Assembly: GCA_963676345.2 (NCBI GenBank)
Contig: CAXXTS010000002.1
Coordinates: forward strand, 124,001 to 188,000
Direction of reading: 5' to 3'
DNA length: 64,000 nt
From: G963665925 sp963676345
GTDB taxonomy: Bacteria > Bacillota > Clostridia > Peptostreptococcales > Acidaminobacteraceae
Numbering within the stretch: the stretch's first letter is position 1; each line of letters opens with the position of its first letter. Under the pieces are notes generated by a model. The model ran no database searches. It saw only the letters and a list, made by a program, of their open reading frames with translations, and was not told where the DNA came from. The position numbers and the translations under genes are program-made. Positions 25,666 through 33,553 of this stretch are shown piece by piece.

Positions 25666-26013
25666 GAACCCACGTCCAAAAGCGTTTTACTCAAGCTTTC
25701 TCCGAGCGCAGTTGCTGCTTAAATTCTCGCCCTCGTCAACGTCCAGCAACTGACAAAGATTCAGGCATAGTCTCTAAAATACCCCTCTAGCGGGAGACAC
25801 CGCTAGACTTTGACCCTCGTATGCGTAATCCTATAATGCCAAGCGCGACAAGGATGAAAGGCGCCTGATCAGGATAGCAACATTAAGCTGCTAGTGCGTA
25901 ATTGTTATTAGCAATTATATTTAGTATCCCAGTTCTTTAGCGTGTACCCCAGGAAAAAGAAACACGGCTCGCTTACCTAAGCTCCACACCCCTGTCGAAA
26001 CCTGTACACCCCC
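25646..26013 (-). ncRNA. ssrA: Transfer-messenger RNA (tmRNA)
   Basis: The 368-nt RNA rescues stalled ribosomes. The 5' end GGGGGTG (26007-26013) pairs with CACCTCC before the 3' ACCA, giving a 7-bp acceptor stem with one G-U pair. The T arm GTGGG-TTCGATT-CCCAC is intact. The tag frame at 25883-25912 (minus) reads ANNNYALAA followed by TAA, a typical tag ending in ALAA. The gene begins 47 nt after the smpB stop, the usual order. Confidence 0.95.
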
Positions 26014-26060
26014 GTGTATGGTTAACCCGACTAAAGGTTAAGTGCTCAGTTAGTAGTGCT

Positions 26061-26519
26061 TTAGTACTTTTCAGACATCGCCTTTTGAATTCGGCGTTCA
26101 GAATCTCGTTTAGCAATAGATTCACGCTTGTCATGCATTTTCTTACCACGCGCAACACCGATTTGGACTTTTACAAGGCCTTTAGGGTTGATGTAGACTT
26201 TCAGGGGAACAATTGTTAATCCTTTTTGCTGTATATACCCTACAAGACGGTCTATCTCACGTTTATGCAAAAGAAGCTTTCTTTCCCTGATTGGGTCTTG
26301 ATTGTATCGGTTACCCATTTCATATGGACTAATGTGCATGCCATTAATGAACACTTCGCCATTTCTGACTTGAGCATAAGACTCTTTAATGTTGACACGG
26401 CCCATTCGAATGGATTTCACTTCTGTTCCAGTGAGAACGATCCCTGCTTCCAGCTTATCTTCAATAAAATACTCATAATATGCTTTTTTATTATTTGCAA
26501 TCAATTTTCCGATAGCCAT
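26061..26519 (-). CDS. smpB: SsrA-binding protein SmpB
   Basis: This is a 152-residue protein that binds tmRNA and carries it to stalled ribosomes. Conserved family segments are present: NKKAYYEYFIEDKLEAGIVLTGTEVKSIR at the start (residues about 8-36), FINGMHISPYEMGNRYNQDP, RERKLLLHKREIDRL, and the basic C-terminal tail RGKKMHDKRESIAKRD that reaches into the decoding centre. The ATG at 26517-26519 follows AAAGGGGTC. The ssrA gene lies directly downstream. In many Firmicutes smpB follows rnr; here rnr is 4 kb away, separated by pdxST and two other genes. Confidence 0.97.
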   Translation of the reverse strand: MAIGKLIANNKKAYYEYFIEDKLEAGIVLTGTEVKSIRMGRVNIKESYAQVRNGEVFINGMHISPYEMGNRYNQDPIRERKLLLHKREIDRLVGYIQQKGLTIVPLKVYINPKGLVKVQIGVARGKKMHDKRESIAKRDSERRIQKAMSEKY

Positions 26520-26553
26520 GGAAAGACCCCTTTCTTACTGAACGTACTAGTGA

Positions 26554-26582
26554 ATTGTAGCAGATTGAAGCCTAATAGTCAA
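26554..26582 (-). promoter_or_regulatory. Sigma-A promoter of smpB
   Basis: On the minus strand TTGACT (26577-26582), 17 nt, then TACAAT (26554-26559), 35 nt upstream of the smpB ATG. This shows that smpB has its own promoter and no longer depends on rnr. Confidence 0.75.
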
Positions 26583-26837
26583 ATGAACCTCGCTTTCTGT
26601 AAGGGATACGTAATATTTCTGCTCTTCATTTAGTCTTCCCCACTAGCAACGCAGCCAACTCATTTGTACCCTTTCCTATCTCAGCTCTGACTTTTACAAG
26701 CTACAAATTTAACGAATGATTCCATGACCATTGTACCCATATCAAAGCATCCACACTCAATATCGAACTCAAGACGCCCCCGCACCGGTACAATACCACA
26801 CTCACAGCCTGATAATTATCCTTATTATCCTAATTAT

Positions 26838-26912
26838 GTATCGATACAATATTTGATTTGTAAAATTGACAAGCACGATTGTATCGTCTATTCTGATTGT
26901 AGAGATACAATA
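26838..26912 (+). promoter_or_regulatory. pdxS promoter with three TTGTATC-type candidate operators
   Basis: TTGACA (26866-26871), 17 nt, then TATTCT (26889-26894) form the promoter. Around it lie TGTATCGATACA (about 26838-26849), ATTGTATCG inside the spacer (26878-26886), and ATTGTA-N4-TACAAT (26896-26911) over the start region. Repeated half-sites before, inside and after a promoter fit a repressor or a MocR/PdxR-type regulator. No pdxR gene is nearby. Confidence 0.6.
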
Positions 26913-26936
26913 AAACGTACACTTTGGAGGGAAACG

Positions 26937-27815
26937 ATGAACAATAGACATGAACTGAATAAAAATCTAGCCCAAATGCTAAAAGGCGGCGTTATCATGG
27001 ATGTAACAACACCAGAAGAGGCTAAAATTGCTCAGGAGGCTGGTGCGTGCGCTGTTATGGCCCTTGAACGTGTTCCTGCAGACATCCGAAAAGACGGCGG
27101 TGTTGCACGTGCTTCTGACCCATCTATGATAAAAGAAATCCAAGCGGCTGTTTCAATTCCCGTTATGGCAAAGGTTCGAATTGGTCATTTTGTAGAGGCA
27201 CAAATTTTAGAAGCGCTCGAAATTGACTATATTGATGAAAGTGAAGTTTTAACGCCAGCTGATCCAACTTTACATATAAACAAAAAAGATTTTAAAGCAC
27301 CATTTGTATGCGGTGCAAAGAATCTTGGCGAAGCCCTGCGCCGTATTGCAGAAGGGGCGTCAATGATTCGTACAAAAGGAGAACCAGGTACAGGCGATGT
27401 TATTGAAGCAGTTAGACATATGCGCCTTATGAAGAGTGAAATCAGACGTATACAAGGTCTTTCAGACGAAGAACTATACAATGCGGCAAAAGAGCTTGGT
27501 GCACCTGTATCCTTAGTTGAATACGTGCATGAGCATGGTGCCCTTCCAGTAGTCAACTTTGCAGCAGGCGGTGTCGCAACACCTGCTGATGCAGCAATGA
27601 TGATGCAACTGGGTTGTGATGGTGTTTTCGTTGGTTCAGGCATTTTCAAGTCAGGTGATCCTAGAAAGCGCGCTGCCGCTATTGTAAAGGCGGTTACGCA
27701 TTACAAGGATCCTACAATGCTGGCAAAAATATCTGAAAACCTTGGTGAAGCCATGGTTGGCATCAATGTTTATTCTATTGAACACACTGACCGCATGGCT
27801 AATAGAGGCTACTAA
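26937..27815 (+). CDS. pdxS: Pyridoxal 5'-phosphate synthase lyase subunit PdxS
   Basis: This is the 292-residue synthase subunit that makes PLP from ribose 5-phosphate, glyceraldehyde 3-phosphate and ammonia delivered by PdxT. The active-site residues are Asp22 in GGVIMDVTTPEEA and Lys79 in VMAKVRIGH, with the phosphate loop GGVATPADAAMMMQLGCDGVFVGSG later. I start it at ATG 26937, behind TTGGAGGG, giving the normal family length; the open frame further upstream crosses the promoter and is not coding. It lies 1 nt ahead of pdxT. PLP is needed widely in amino-acid fermentation. Confidence 0.97.
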   Translation: MNNRHELNKNLAQMLKGGVIMDVTTPEEAKIAQEAGACAVMALERVPADIRKDGGVARASDPSMIKEIQAAVSIPVMAKVRIGHFVEAQILEALEIDYIDESEVLTPADPTLHINKKDFKAPFVCGAKNLGEALRRIAEGASMIRTKGEPGTGDVIEAVRHMRLMKSEIRRIQGLSDEELYNAAKELGAPVSLVEYVHEHGALPVVNFAAGGVATPADAAMMMQLGCDGVFVGSGIFKSGDPRKRAAAIVKAVTHYKDPTMLAKISENLGEAMVGINVYSIEHTDRMANRGY

Positions 27816-27816
27816 T

Positions 27817-28416
27817 ATGTCCAATAAGAGCAGTAGCACACTTTGTATTGGTGTTCTTGCACTTCAGGGTGCTTTCAAAGAACACTGCAAACATATTGAA
27901 AAGCTAGGACACTTAGCGCTAGAAGTACGCAGCTCCAAACAGCTTAATCAGATTGATGGCTTAATCATCCCCGGGGGGGAAAGCACCACTATGGGTAAGC
28001 TCTTAAATGATTTCGATATGATGAAACCGCTTAAATGCAAAATCAGAAATGGTCTGCCTGTATGGGGAACCTGTGCTGGCCTTATTCTTCTTGCAAAAAA
28101 CATACATGAAGATCCTACGGTTCATCTTGGAAATATGGATATTACAGCTGTTAGAAACACATATGGTCGACAGCTTGGCAGTTTCAAAACAAGGCTAAGC
28201 ATATCAAATGCTGTAAATGACTATCCTGCAGTCTTCATCAGAGCTCCTAAAATCATTAATCCTACGGATACAGTCGAAGTGCTGTCCACCCTAGATGGCG
28301 ATATTGTCAGCGCAAAACAAGAGAATATTTTTGTAACGGCTTTTCATCCTGAGCTCACAGAAGACTCACGGGTACATGCCTATTTCATTGACAAGTTTGT
28401 TACAGGTAAACAATAA
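27817..28416 (+). CDS. pdxT: Pyridoxal 5'-phosphate synthase glutaminase subunit PdxT
   Basis: This is a 199-residue class I glutaminase that feeds ammonia to PdxS. The nucleophile is Cys86 in WGTCAGLILL; the His-Glu pair is in AFHPELTED; the oxyanion segment IIPGGESTTMG is near residue 50. The ATG lies 1 nt after the pdxS stop, with only a weak AGAGG site, so it is translationally coupled. A strong terminator follows after 130 nt. Confidence 0.96.
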   Translation: MSNKSSSTLCIGVLALQGAFKEHCKHIEKLGHLALEVRSSKQLNQIDGLIIPGGESTTMGKLLNDFDMMKPLKCKIRNGLPVWGTCAGLILLAKNIHEDPTVHLGNMDITAVRNTYGRQLGSFKTRLSISNAVNDYPAVFIRAPKIINPTDTVEVLSTLDGDIVSAKQENIFVTAFHPELTEDSRVHAYFIDKFVTGKQ

Positions 28417-28543
28417 GTAAACCAAAAATATTCAAGCCGTCTTAAATTTCACATGTTGAGAGACTCACAGCTTAACTTATTATCATAAATATTTCTGAGC
28501 AATTTCGATTGCTGTGGTCGCTAAAACGCGCCAAATATGTTAA

Positions 28544-28596
28544 AGCCAAAAAACGGTTCAGGTTGTGCGAGCACAAACCTGAACCGTTTTTTTGGC
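28544..28596. terminator. Bidirectional terminator after pdxT
   Basis: Arms of about 20 bp (AGCCAAAAAACGGTTCAGG and its near complement) surround a small GTGCGAGCAC loop. The A/T-rich outer stem gives T-runs on both strands. It separates pdxST from the convergent HAD gene. The rest of 28417-28710 shows no gene. Confidence 0.85.
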
Positions 28597-28710
28597 TTTG
28601 ACCTACATTTTTCCAGAACAAAACCGCCTGTCCTAAAGCTAAGTACTGCACGAGACTGGCGGTTCATTTAAAACGCACTGAATCAAAAACATCTAATTTA
28701 CCCCAAAAGC

Positions 28711-29544
28711 CTATTTATATAGTTCCTTTTGAGAAAGCACGTACTTTTCGAGAGCCCATGCCACGCCATCTTCTTCATGGTGTACTGCGACATCATCTGC
28801 GATTGCCTTCACATGGTCCCCCGCGTTGCCCATGGCAACGCCAATACCTGCAGTCTTCAACATTTCAATGTCATTATCATTGTCACCCATTGCCATGATC
28901 TCATCCGTTTTAATGTCAAAAAGTTTAGCGAGCGATTTAATCGCTTCTCCCTTGCTCACACCTGAGTTCATAATGTCCATCAGCTTGGGTGCTGATTGAA
29001 CAATTGTAAGCCCCTTTATAGCACTGACTTCTTTGACAATTTCATCTGTAAGCCCACTTTCAGAGAAGTTAAATCCCATCTTTAAGACTTGTACCGGGTT
29101 TCCAATAAGCATTTTAACATCTGGAACCAGTTTTGTTTTTATTCTTGTATCTCCCATTTTTTCAGCCATCATTTCAATGTAGTCAAATAAGGGCCCACGT
29201 TTTTCTGCATATACTGTGTTCTCATCATAAAAGTGAAAATAGTGGTCGTGTTTTCTAAATATATCTACCACTGCTTTTACCACATCGTCTTTCATAGCAT
29301 TTGAAAATAATATATCTCCAGTTCCATGATTCTTAATGATTGCACCATTACAACCAATTACCGGTCCTGTTAAACCTAAGTAATCCGCGTAGGGTTCTAC
29401 AGCAGAGTAGATTCGTCCTGTACACAGTACAAATGGAACACCCATTTGCTGAATTGCATGTATGGCCTTTTCATTCACTGGACTAATCTTACTGTCTTTT
29501 CCAAGAAGCGTTCCATCCATATCACTAACTACCAATTTAATCAT
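28711..29544 (-). CDS. Cof-type HAD-IIB family phosphatase
   Basis: This is a 277-residue haloacid dehalogenase-type hydrolase of the Cof/YidA subfamily. Motif I is VVSDMDGTLLGKDS (nucleophile Asp at about residue 8), motif II is LCTGR, motif III Lys is near SGVSKGEAIKSL and motif IV is MGDNDNDIEML. The C2B cap lies between. Substrates are small sugar phosphates or related phosphoesters; none can be named. I start at ATG 29542-29544, behind AAGGATG. It is 25 nt after a GGDEF gene and probably cotranscribed with it. Confidence 0.92.
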   Translation of the reverse strand: MIKLVVSDMDGTLLGKDSKISPVNEKAIHAIQQMGVPFVLCTGRIYSAVEPYADYLGLTGPVIGCNGAIIKNHGTGDILFSNAMKDDVVKAVVDIFRKHDHYFHFYDENTVYAEKRGPLFDYIEMMAEKMGDTRIKTKLVPDVKMLIGNPVQVLKMGFNFSESGLTDEIVKEVSAIKGLTIVQSAPKLMDIMNSGVSKGEAIKSLAKLFDIKTDEIMAMGDNDNDIEMLKTAGIGVAMGNAGDHVKAIADDVAVHHEEDGVAWALEKYVLSQKELYK

Positions 29545-29569
29545 TCTTTCACATCCTTCTAGTCTAAAT

Positions 29570-30616
29570 CTATGTTCTATCGGGCGCAAAAACCATTTTG
29601 CCACGCCCGCTCTGTTTTGCTTTATAGAGGGCCTTATCTGCTATGGTCAAGACCTCATCTGGGCTCCAGGTGTTGTTCCATTTCGCAATACCAAAGCTTA
29701 CCTTTGTTCTAATATCTAATGAAGACACAATTCGCCGGTAGTGCTCTTGTATTTCATCAATCATCTCTATGAGTCTCTCAGGCGGATGCTCTACAAGCAT
29801 TCCAAACTCGTCGCCACCCCATCTGCTAATCATGACCTGTTTTGAATTATATTTTAGAAGCTTTTTTGAGAAAGTAATTAATATTTCATCGGCCTTTAAA
29901 TGACCCACCGTATCGTTGATTTGCTTGAAATGATCCAAATCAAAGAGGACAACATATACATTTTGACGCTGGCTTGTTGATCTATCATGTAAAACACTGT
30001 CAAAAGCACGGCGATTCTTTAAACGCGTCAACGAATCATGATGGGCTTTAAACTCCAGCCTTGCATTAAGAAGTTCAAGTTCTGCGCTATAAGCTCGCTC
30101 TTGTACCTTCTGAGCCTCGTATGCATTGGCAAAGGCCCTAATCATTAAAAAAGCTGCAGTCAAATGCAAGGGGATTTGTATAAGCCTGTCTATATACTGC
30201 GTGTGCGGTGGATATACTTTTACCAAGTTGGGATAATAGTACTCTAAGGTGAGCAGTAATGGAAAGATCAGGATTAACAACCCTGCAAGTAGCTTTCTGC
30301 GCTTTCCATTAAACAGGTATATGATACTGATTAATAGTAAGAACACATAGCCAATCGCATTGTTTGCACTGCCGCCAGAATCAAAATAGGCAAATGGTAA
30401 AAAGATGAGTAGCAAAAATAAGAAATAGATAAATTTCCATTTTTCAGATGCTTCATTGGAACTCATATAGTAGGCTAGAGTGGAAAAAAAGAGCAGGACG
30501 CACCATTTCAAACTTACAACTGCGCCAAAGCCAGCTATCGCGTTTCCTATAATGCTGAATATGCTCAGTAATCCAGCTGTCATTAAAATCAGTTTATATA
30601 TTTTTTTCTCAAGCAC
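29570..30616 (-). CDS. Membrane-anchored diguanylate cyclase (GGDEF)
   Basis: This is a 348-residue protein with about six hydrophobic helices in residues 8-165, a short linker and a GGDEF domain (about 185-345). The active loop SRWGGDEFG is intact with GGDEF at 267. The positions five residues before it do not form RxxD, so the product-inhibition site is absent, unlike the propeller cyclase at 10949. The start codon is GTG at 30614-30616, after AGAGGGTG. The membrane part resembles no named sensor that I recognise. The HAD gene follows. Confidence 0.88.
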   Translation of the reverse strand: MLEKKIYKLILMTAGLLSIFSIIGNAIAGFGAVVSLKWCVLLFFSTLAYYMSSNEASEKWKFIYFLFLLLIFLPFAYFDSGGSANNAIGYVFLLLISIIYLFNGKRRKLLAGLLILIFPLLLTLEYYYPNLVKVYPPHTQYIDRLIQIPLHLTAAFLMIRAFANAYEAQKVQERAYSAELELLNARLEFKAHHDSLTRLKNRRAFDSVLHDRSTSQRQNVYVVLFDLDHFKQINDTVGHLKADEILITFSKKLLKYNSKQVMISRWGGDEFGMLVEHPPERLIEMIDEIQEHYRRIVSSLDIRTKVSFGIAKWNNTWSPDEVLTIADKALYKAKQSGRGKMVFAPDRT

Positions 30617-30688
30617 CCACTACACCCTCTTTTCATGATGTCTATTGAGCCTCATTAATACGATATGCTTATTATATCAAAGCTGCAT

Positions 30689-30716
30689 TTAAAAAGAAGA
30701 GGGTTTTCCCCTCTTC
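30689..30716 (-). terminator. Terminator of rnr
   Basis: AGAAGAGGG (30695-30703) pairs with CCCTCTTCT (30708-30716), followed on the minus strand by TTTTTAAA. It lies 24 nt after the rnr stop. Confidence 0.9.
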
Positions 30717-30739
30717 TTCATATTATGTTTGATTCATAA

Positions 30740-32872
30740 TTAGTATGCAGATGTTAGCTTCTCCATAATGTAAAAATCTACTTCCCTAAGATCCACATCG
30801 ACCCGTTCAACTCTAACCAGAACCCGGTCACCTATACGGTACGTATTACCCGAGCGTTCACCTACTAGCTGCAGGTTCTCTTCATCGTAGTAGTAATAGT
30901 CATCATCCAGCAGATTCATGCGTGTCAGGCCTTCAACTGTATTTTCAAGTTCAGTAAAAACGCCGAAGCTTGTCACCGATGATATCATGCCTTCAAATGT
31001 ATCGCCAATATAATCAAGCATGTACTCACACATTTTAATGTCGTCGGTTTCACGTTCTGCCTTCTCGGCAATACGTTCCTGCTCTGAAGACTGTTCAGAA
31101 GCATACTGAACGATTTCTGTAAGTCTCTCAATGCGTTTTGGTTGAAGCTTATGCTGAAGCATTTCTTTTATAATACGGTGAATTTGTAAGTCTGGGTAGC
31201 GCCTGATTGGTGAAGTAAAGTGACAGTAGTAGTTGGCTGCAAGTCCGAAGTGCCCTTCATTCACAGGAGAGTACTTTGCCTGCTTTAAAGAGCGCAGCAT
31301 CATTTTACTAATGATGTGCTCCTCTGGTTTCCCCTCAACTTTCGACAGCAAGTTTTGTACTGCCTTTGGATGAATTTCTCCCTGAGCACCCTTCACAAAG
31401 AACCCGAAGTTATGAATAAACTTGTTAAATGCAATGATCTTTTCTTCATCAGGCATTTCATGAATTCTGTAAACAAAAGGCATATCCAGCCAGTGCATGT
31501 GCTCTGCAACGGTTTCATTGGCAGCTAGCATAAACTCTTCAATAATTCTATTGGCTATTCTGCGTTCTGCCTTCTTAATTTCAACAGGATGTCCGTCTGC
31601 ATCAACTATAATTTTCGCTTCAGGGAAGTTGAAATCAATGGCTCCACGTCTATCTCTTTTCTTTCTCAAAATACGTGCTAACTCTTCCATTGCTTTAAAT
31701 GTGTCTTTCAAATAATCGTATTTTGCAAGCTCTGGGCGTTCTACACCTTCAAGAATGTCCGACACATCCGTATAAACCATGCGCTCATTCGTTTTGATTA
31801 TTGACTCAAAGATGTCGTGATCAACAACACCTCCGTTTTGATCAATTTCCATCATACACGTTAGTGTTAATCGATTCACCTTTGGATTCAAACTACAAAT
31901 GCCATTTGAAAGTCTTCTTGGAAGCATTGGGATAACGCGGTCAACCAAATAAACGCTGGTTGCACGTTTTATAGCTTCCTTATCAAGAGGAGACCCTTCC
32001 TTAACATAATGTGTAACATCAGCGATGTGCACACCCAATTTCAGGTTTCCATTTTCTAAGCGCTCAATAGACACTGCGTCATCTAAGTCCTTGGCATCTG
32101 CACCATCAATTGTGATGGTCGTCAAATCTCTTAAGTCCTTACGGCGCTTAATTTCTTCAGCTTCAACCTCTTGAGGCACATGATCGGCTTCAGCTAGGAC
32201 TTTTTTAGGAAAGTTTTCTGGGAGCTGATACTTACGGATAACTGAGAGAATATCTGTTCCAGGATCACCTTTTTGTCCTAATACTTCAATAATTTTTCCT
32301 TCTGGGTTGCGTTTAGCCTTAGGCCATTTAGTGATTTTAGCCACAACTTTATCACCGGTTTGCGCACCACCACCAAAAGCTCCAGGAATGTAAATATCTA
32401 CATTGATTTTACGATTGTCCGGTACAACAAATCCAAAGTCTTTGCTCTGCTGGAAAGTCCCTACAATTTCAACATTGGCTCTGTTCAAAATTTTTATAAC
32501 GGTACCTTCGGCACGACGTGATCCTTCAGGCTTTTGAGTCAGTTTCACTAAAACTCTGTCATCATGCATAGCCCCCTCAAGTTCTGAGGCTGCAATAAAC
32601 ACATCCGTTGTATTCTTATTGTCTGGTATTAAAAAGGCAAAGCCCTTTAAAGTGCTCTGAACACGTCCTGTTACCATGCCAAAAGTTTCTGGTGTACCAT
32701 ATTTCTTTTTCTTTGTTTTTATGACTAGGCCCTGCTCTTCCATCTTTTCAAGAATTTCGAAAAATGCACTGTATTGTGATTTGTCAATTTCAAAATCCGA
32801 TGCTATGTCGATATCAGCAATGGGGCGATTCTGTTCTGTCAGATACGCGAGTATTTTTTCTTGGATGTTCAT
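30740..32872 (-). CDS. rnr: Ribonuclease R
   Basis: This is a 710-residue 3'-5' exoribonuclease of the RNB family that degrades structured RNA and, with SmpB-tmRNA, non-stop messages. The order is an N-terminal winged helix (1-65), cold-shock domains (about 70-225), the RNB catalytic core (about 250-575) and an S1 domain (about 620-705). The core has ITIDGADAKDLDDAVSIE with the metal-binding acidic residues and later HFTSPIRRYPDLQIHR. The C-terminus lacks the long basic tail of E. coli RNase R. GGGGTATT precedes the ATG. Its own extended -10 promoter and terminator frame it as a single-gene unit. Confidence 0.95.
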   Translation of the reverse strand: MNIQEKILAYLTEQNRPIADIDIASDFEIDKSQYSAFFEILEKMEEQGLVIKTKKKKYGTPETFGMVTGRVQSTLKGFAFLIPDNKNTTDVFIAASELEGAMHDDRVLVKLTQKPEGSRRAEGTVIKILNRANVEIVGTFQQSKDFGFVVPDNRKINVDIYIPGAFGGGAQTGDKVVAKITKWPKAKRNPEGKIIEVLGQKGDPGTDILSVIRKYQLPENFPKKVLAEADHVPQEVEAEEIKRRKDLRDLTTITIDGADAKDLDDAVSIERLENGNLKLGVHIADVTHYVKEGSPLDKEAIKRATSVYLVDRVIPMLPRRLSNGICSLNPKVNRLTLTCMMEIDQNGGVVDHDIFESIIKTNERMVYTDVSDILEGVERPELAKYDYLKDTFKAMEELARILRKKRDRRGAIDFNFPEAKIIVDADGHPVEIKKAERRIANRIIEEFMLAANETVAEHMHWLDMPFVYRIHEMPDEEKIIAFNKFIHNFGFFVKGAQGEIHPKAVQNLLSKVEGKPEEHIISKMMLRSLKQAKYSPVNEGHFGLAANYYCHFTSPIRRYPDLQIHRIIKEMLQHKLQPKRIERLTEIVQYASEQSSEQERIAEKAERETDDIKMCEYMLDYIGDTFEGMISSVTSFGVFTELENTVEGLTRMNLLDDDYYYYDEENLQLVGERSGNTYRIGDRVLVRVERVDVDLREVDFYIMEKLTSAY

Positions 32873-32900
32873 AGGAATACCCCTTTCTTAGTATAGTTTC

Positions 32901-32909
32901 ATTATACCA
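32901..32909 (-). promoter_or_regulatory. Extended -10 promoter of rnr
   Basis: On the minus strand TGGTATAAT is an extended -10 placed about 30 nt before the rnr ATG. No good -35 is visible at 17 nt. Confidence 0.6.
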
Positions 32910-33174
32910 CACCAGGTCTTATACAAACTGATGCGGACTGTCTTCTTCTTTACAATTGTATGATTGACTCACTGTTCTGCTACAACCGGCTTGTATTTTC
33001 AGCTTACTTTCGCACGAAAGTTTATATTATATGCTCTTTAGTCAAAATATATTGCTGGTCAAATTTATAGGCTTATGATAGTTGAGATATGCCCTCCTAT
33101 CATCACGGTTGCGCTTTTTCTTTGTATCCACTGATTCTTCAAGTTCTTCTGGTCGCACCATTCACAACATAGCT

Positions 33175-33406
33175 AGCAATTCTTTGAATTTCTCTGGTCG
33201 CGGTGCGCGCCCAATTCTACCGAGCAACTCTTTGAATTTCTCTGGTCGCGGTGCGCGCCCAATTCTACCGAGCAATTCTTCGAATTTCTCTGGTCGCGGT
33301 GCGCGCCCAATTCTACCGAGCAATTCTTCGATTTTCTCTGGTCGCGGTGCGCGCCCAATTCTACCGAGCAATTCTTCGAATTTCTCTGGTCGCGGTGCGC
33401 GCCCAA
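33175..33406. repeat. 48-bp tandem repeat, five copies (last shortened)
   Basis: Units begin at 33175, 33223, 33271, 33319 and 33367, each of the form agcaattcttcgaatttctc followed by tggtcgcggtgcgcgcccaa and ttctaccg. A divergent half unit precedes them (33132-33174). Copies differ by one to three bases. Because 48 is divisible by three, all frames not holding a stop remain open on both strands; the minus frame reads RPEKFEELLGRIGRAP per unit. There are no spacers, so it is not CRISPR. It is much richer in CG than its surroundings. Confidence 0.95.
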
Positions 33407-33408
33407 TA

Positions 33409-33471
33409 GAAAATTTGAAATCTATCCAAGAATTGATGCTTGCATCATTCTTGGATAGATTTCAAATTTTC
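33409..33471. repeat. Near-perfect 63-nt hairpin adjoining the 48-bp repeats
   Basis: The 24-bp arms 33409-33432 and 33448-33471 are exactly complementary. The 15-nt centre folds further (TGATGC/GCATCA), leaving one bulged T. There is no T-run, so it is not a simple terminator. It abuts the end of the tandem repeat. Confidence 0.9.
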
Positions 33472-33493
33472 TGCTGTGCTTTGCTTATCGCGT

Positions 33494-33522
33494 AAAAAGG
33501 GACAAGCATCCGCTTGTCCCTT
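33494..33522 (-). terminator. Terminator of hppA
   Basis: The hairpin AAGGGACAAG / CTTGTCCCTT is followed on the minus strand by TTTTTACG. It lies 32 nt after the hppA stop. Confidence 0.85.
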
Positions 33523-33553
33523 GAAAATCTGAATTGATTTTAATCAGTTTAGC

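Noticed and set aside
26724..26936. N-terminal extension of PdxS
   Set aside because: It would run through the promoter and operators; the shorter protein has the family length and a good ribosome binding site.
33175..33406. CRISPR array
   Set aside because: The 48-bp units are directly joined with no unique spacers, and no cas gene is near.
33082..33495. Plus-strand 137-residue Ser/Gly-rich repeat protein
   Set aside because: It has no ribosome binding site, runs through the hairpin, and the repeat keeps several frames open. The minus frame is equally open, so neither is called as a gene.
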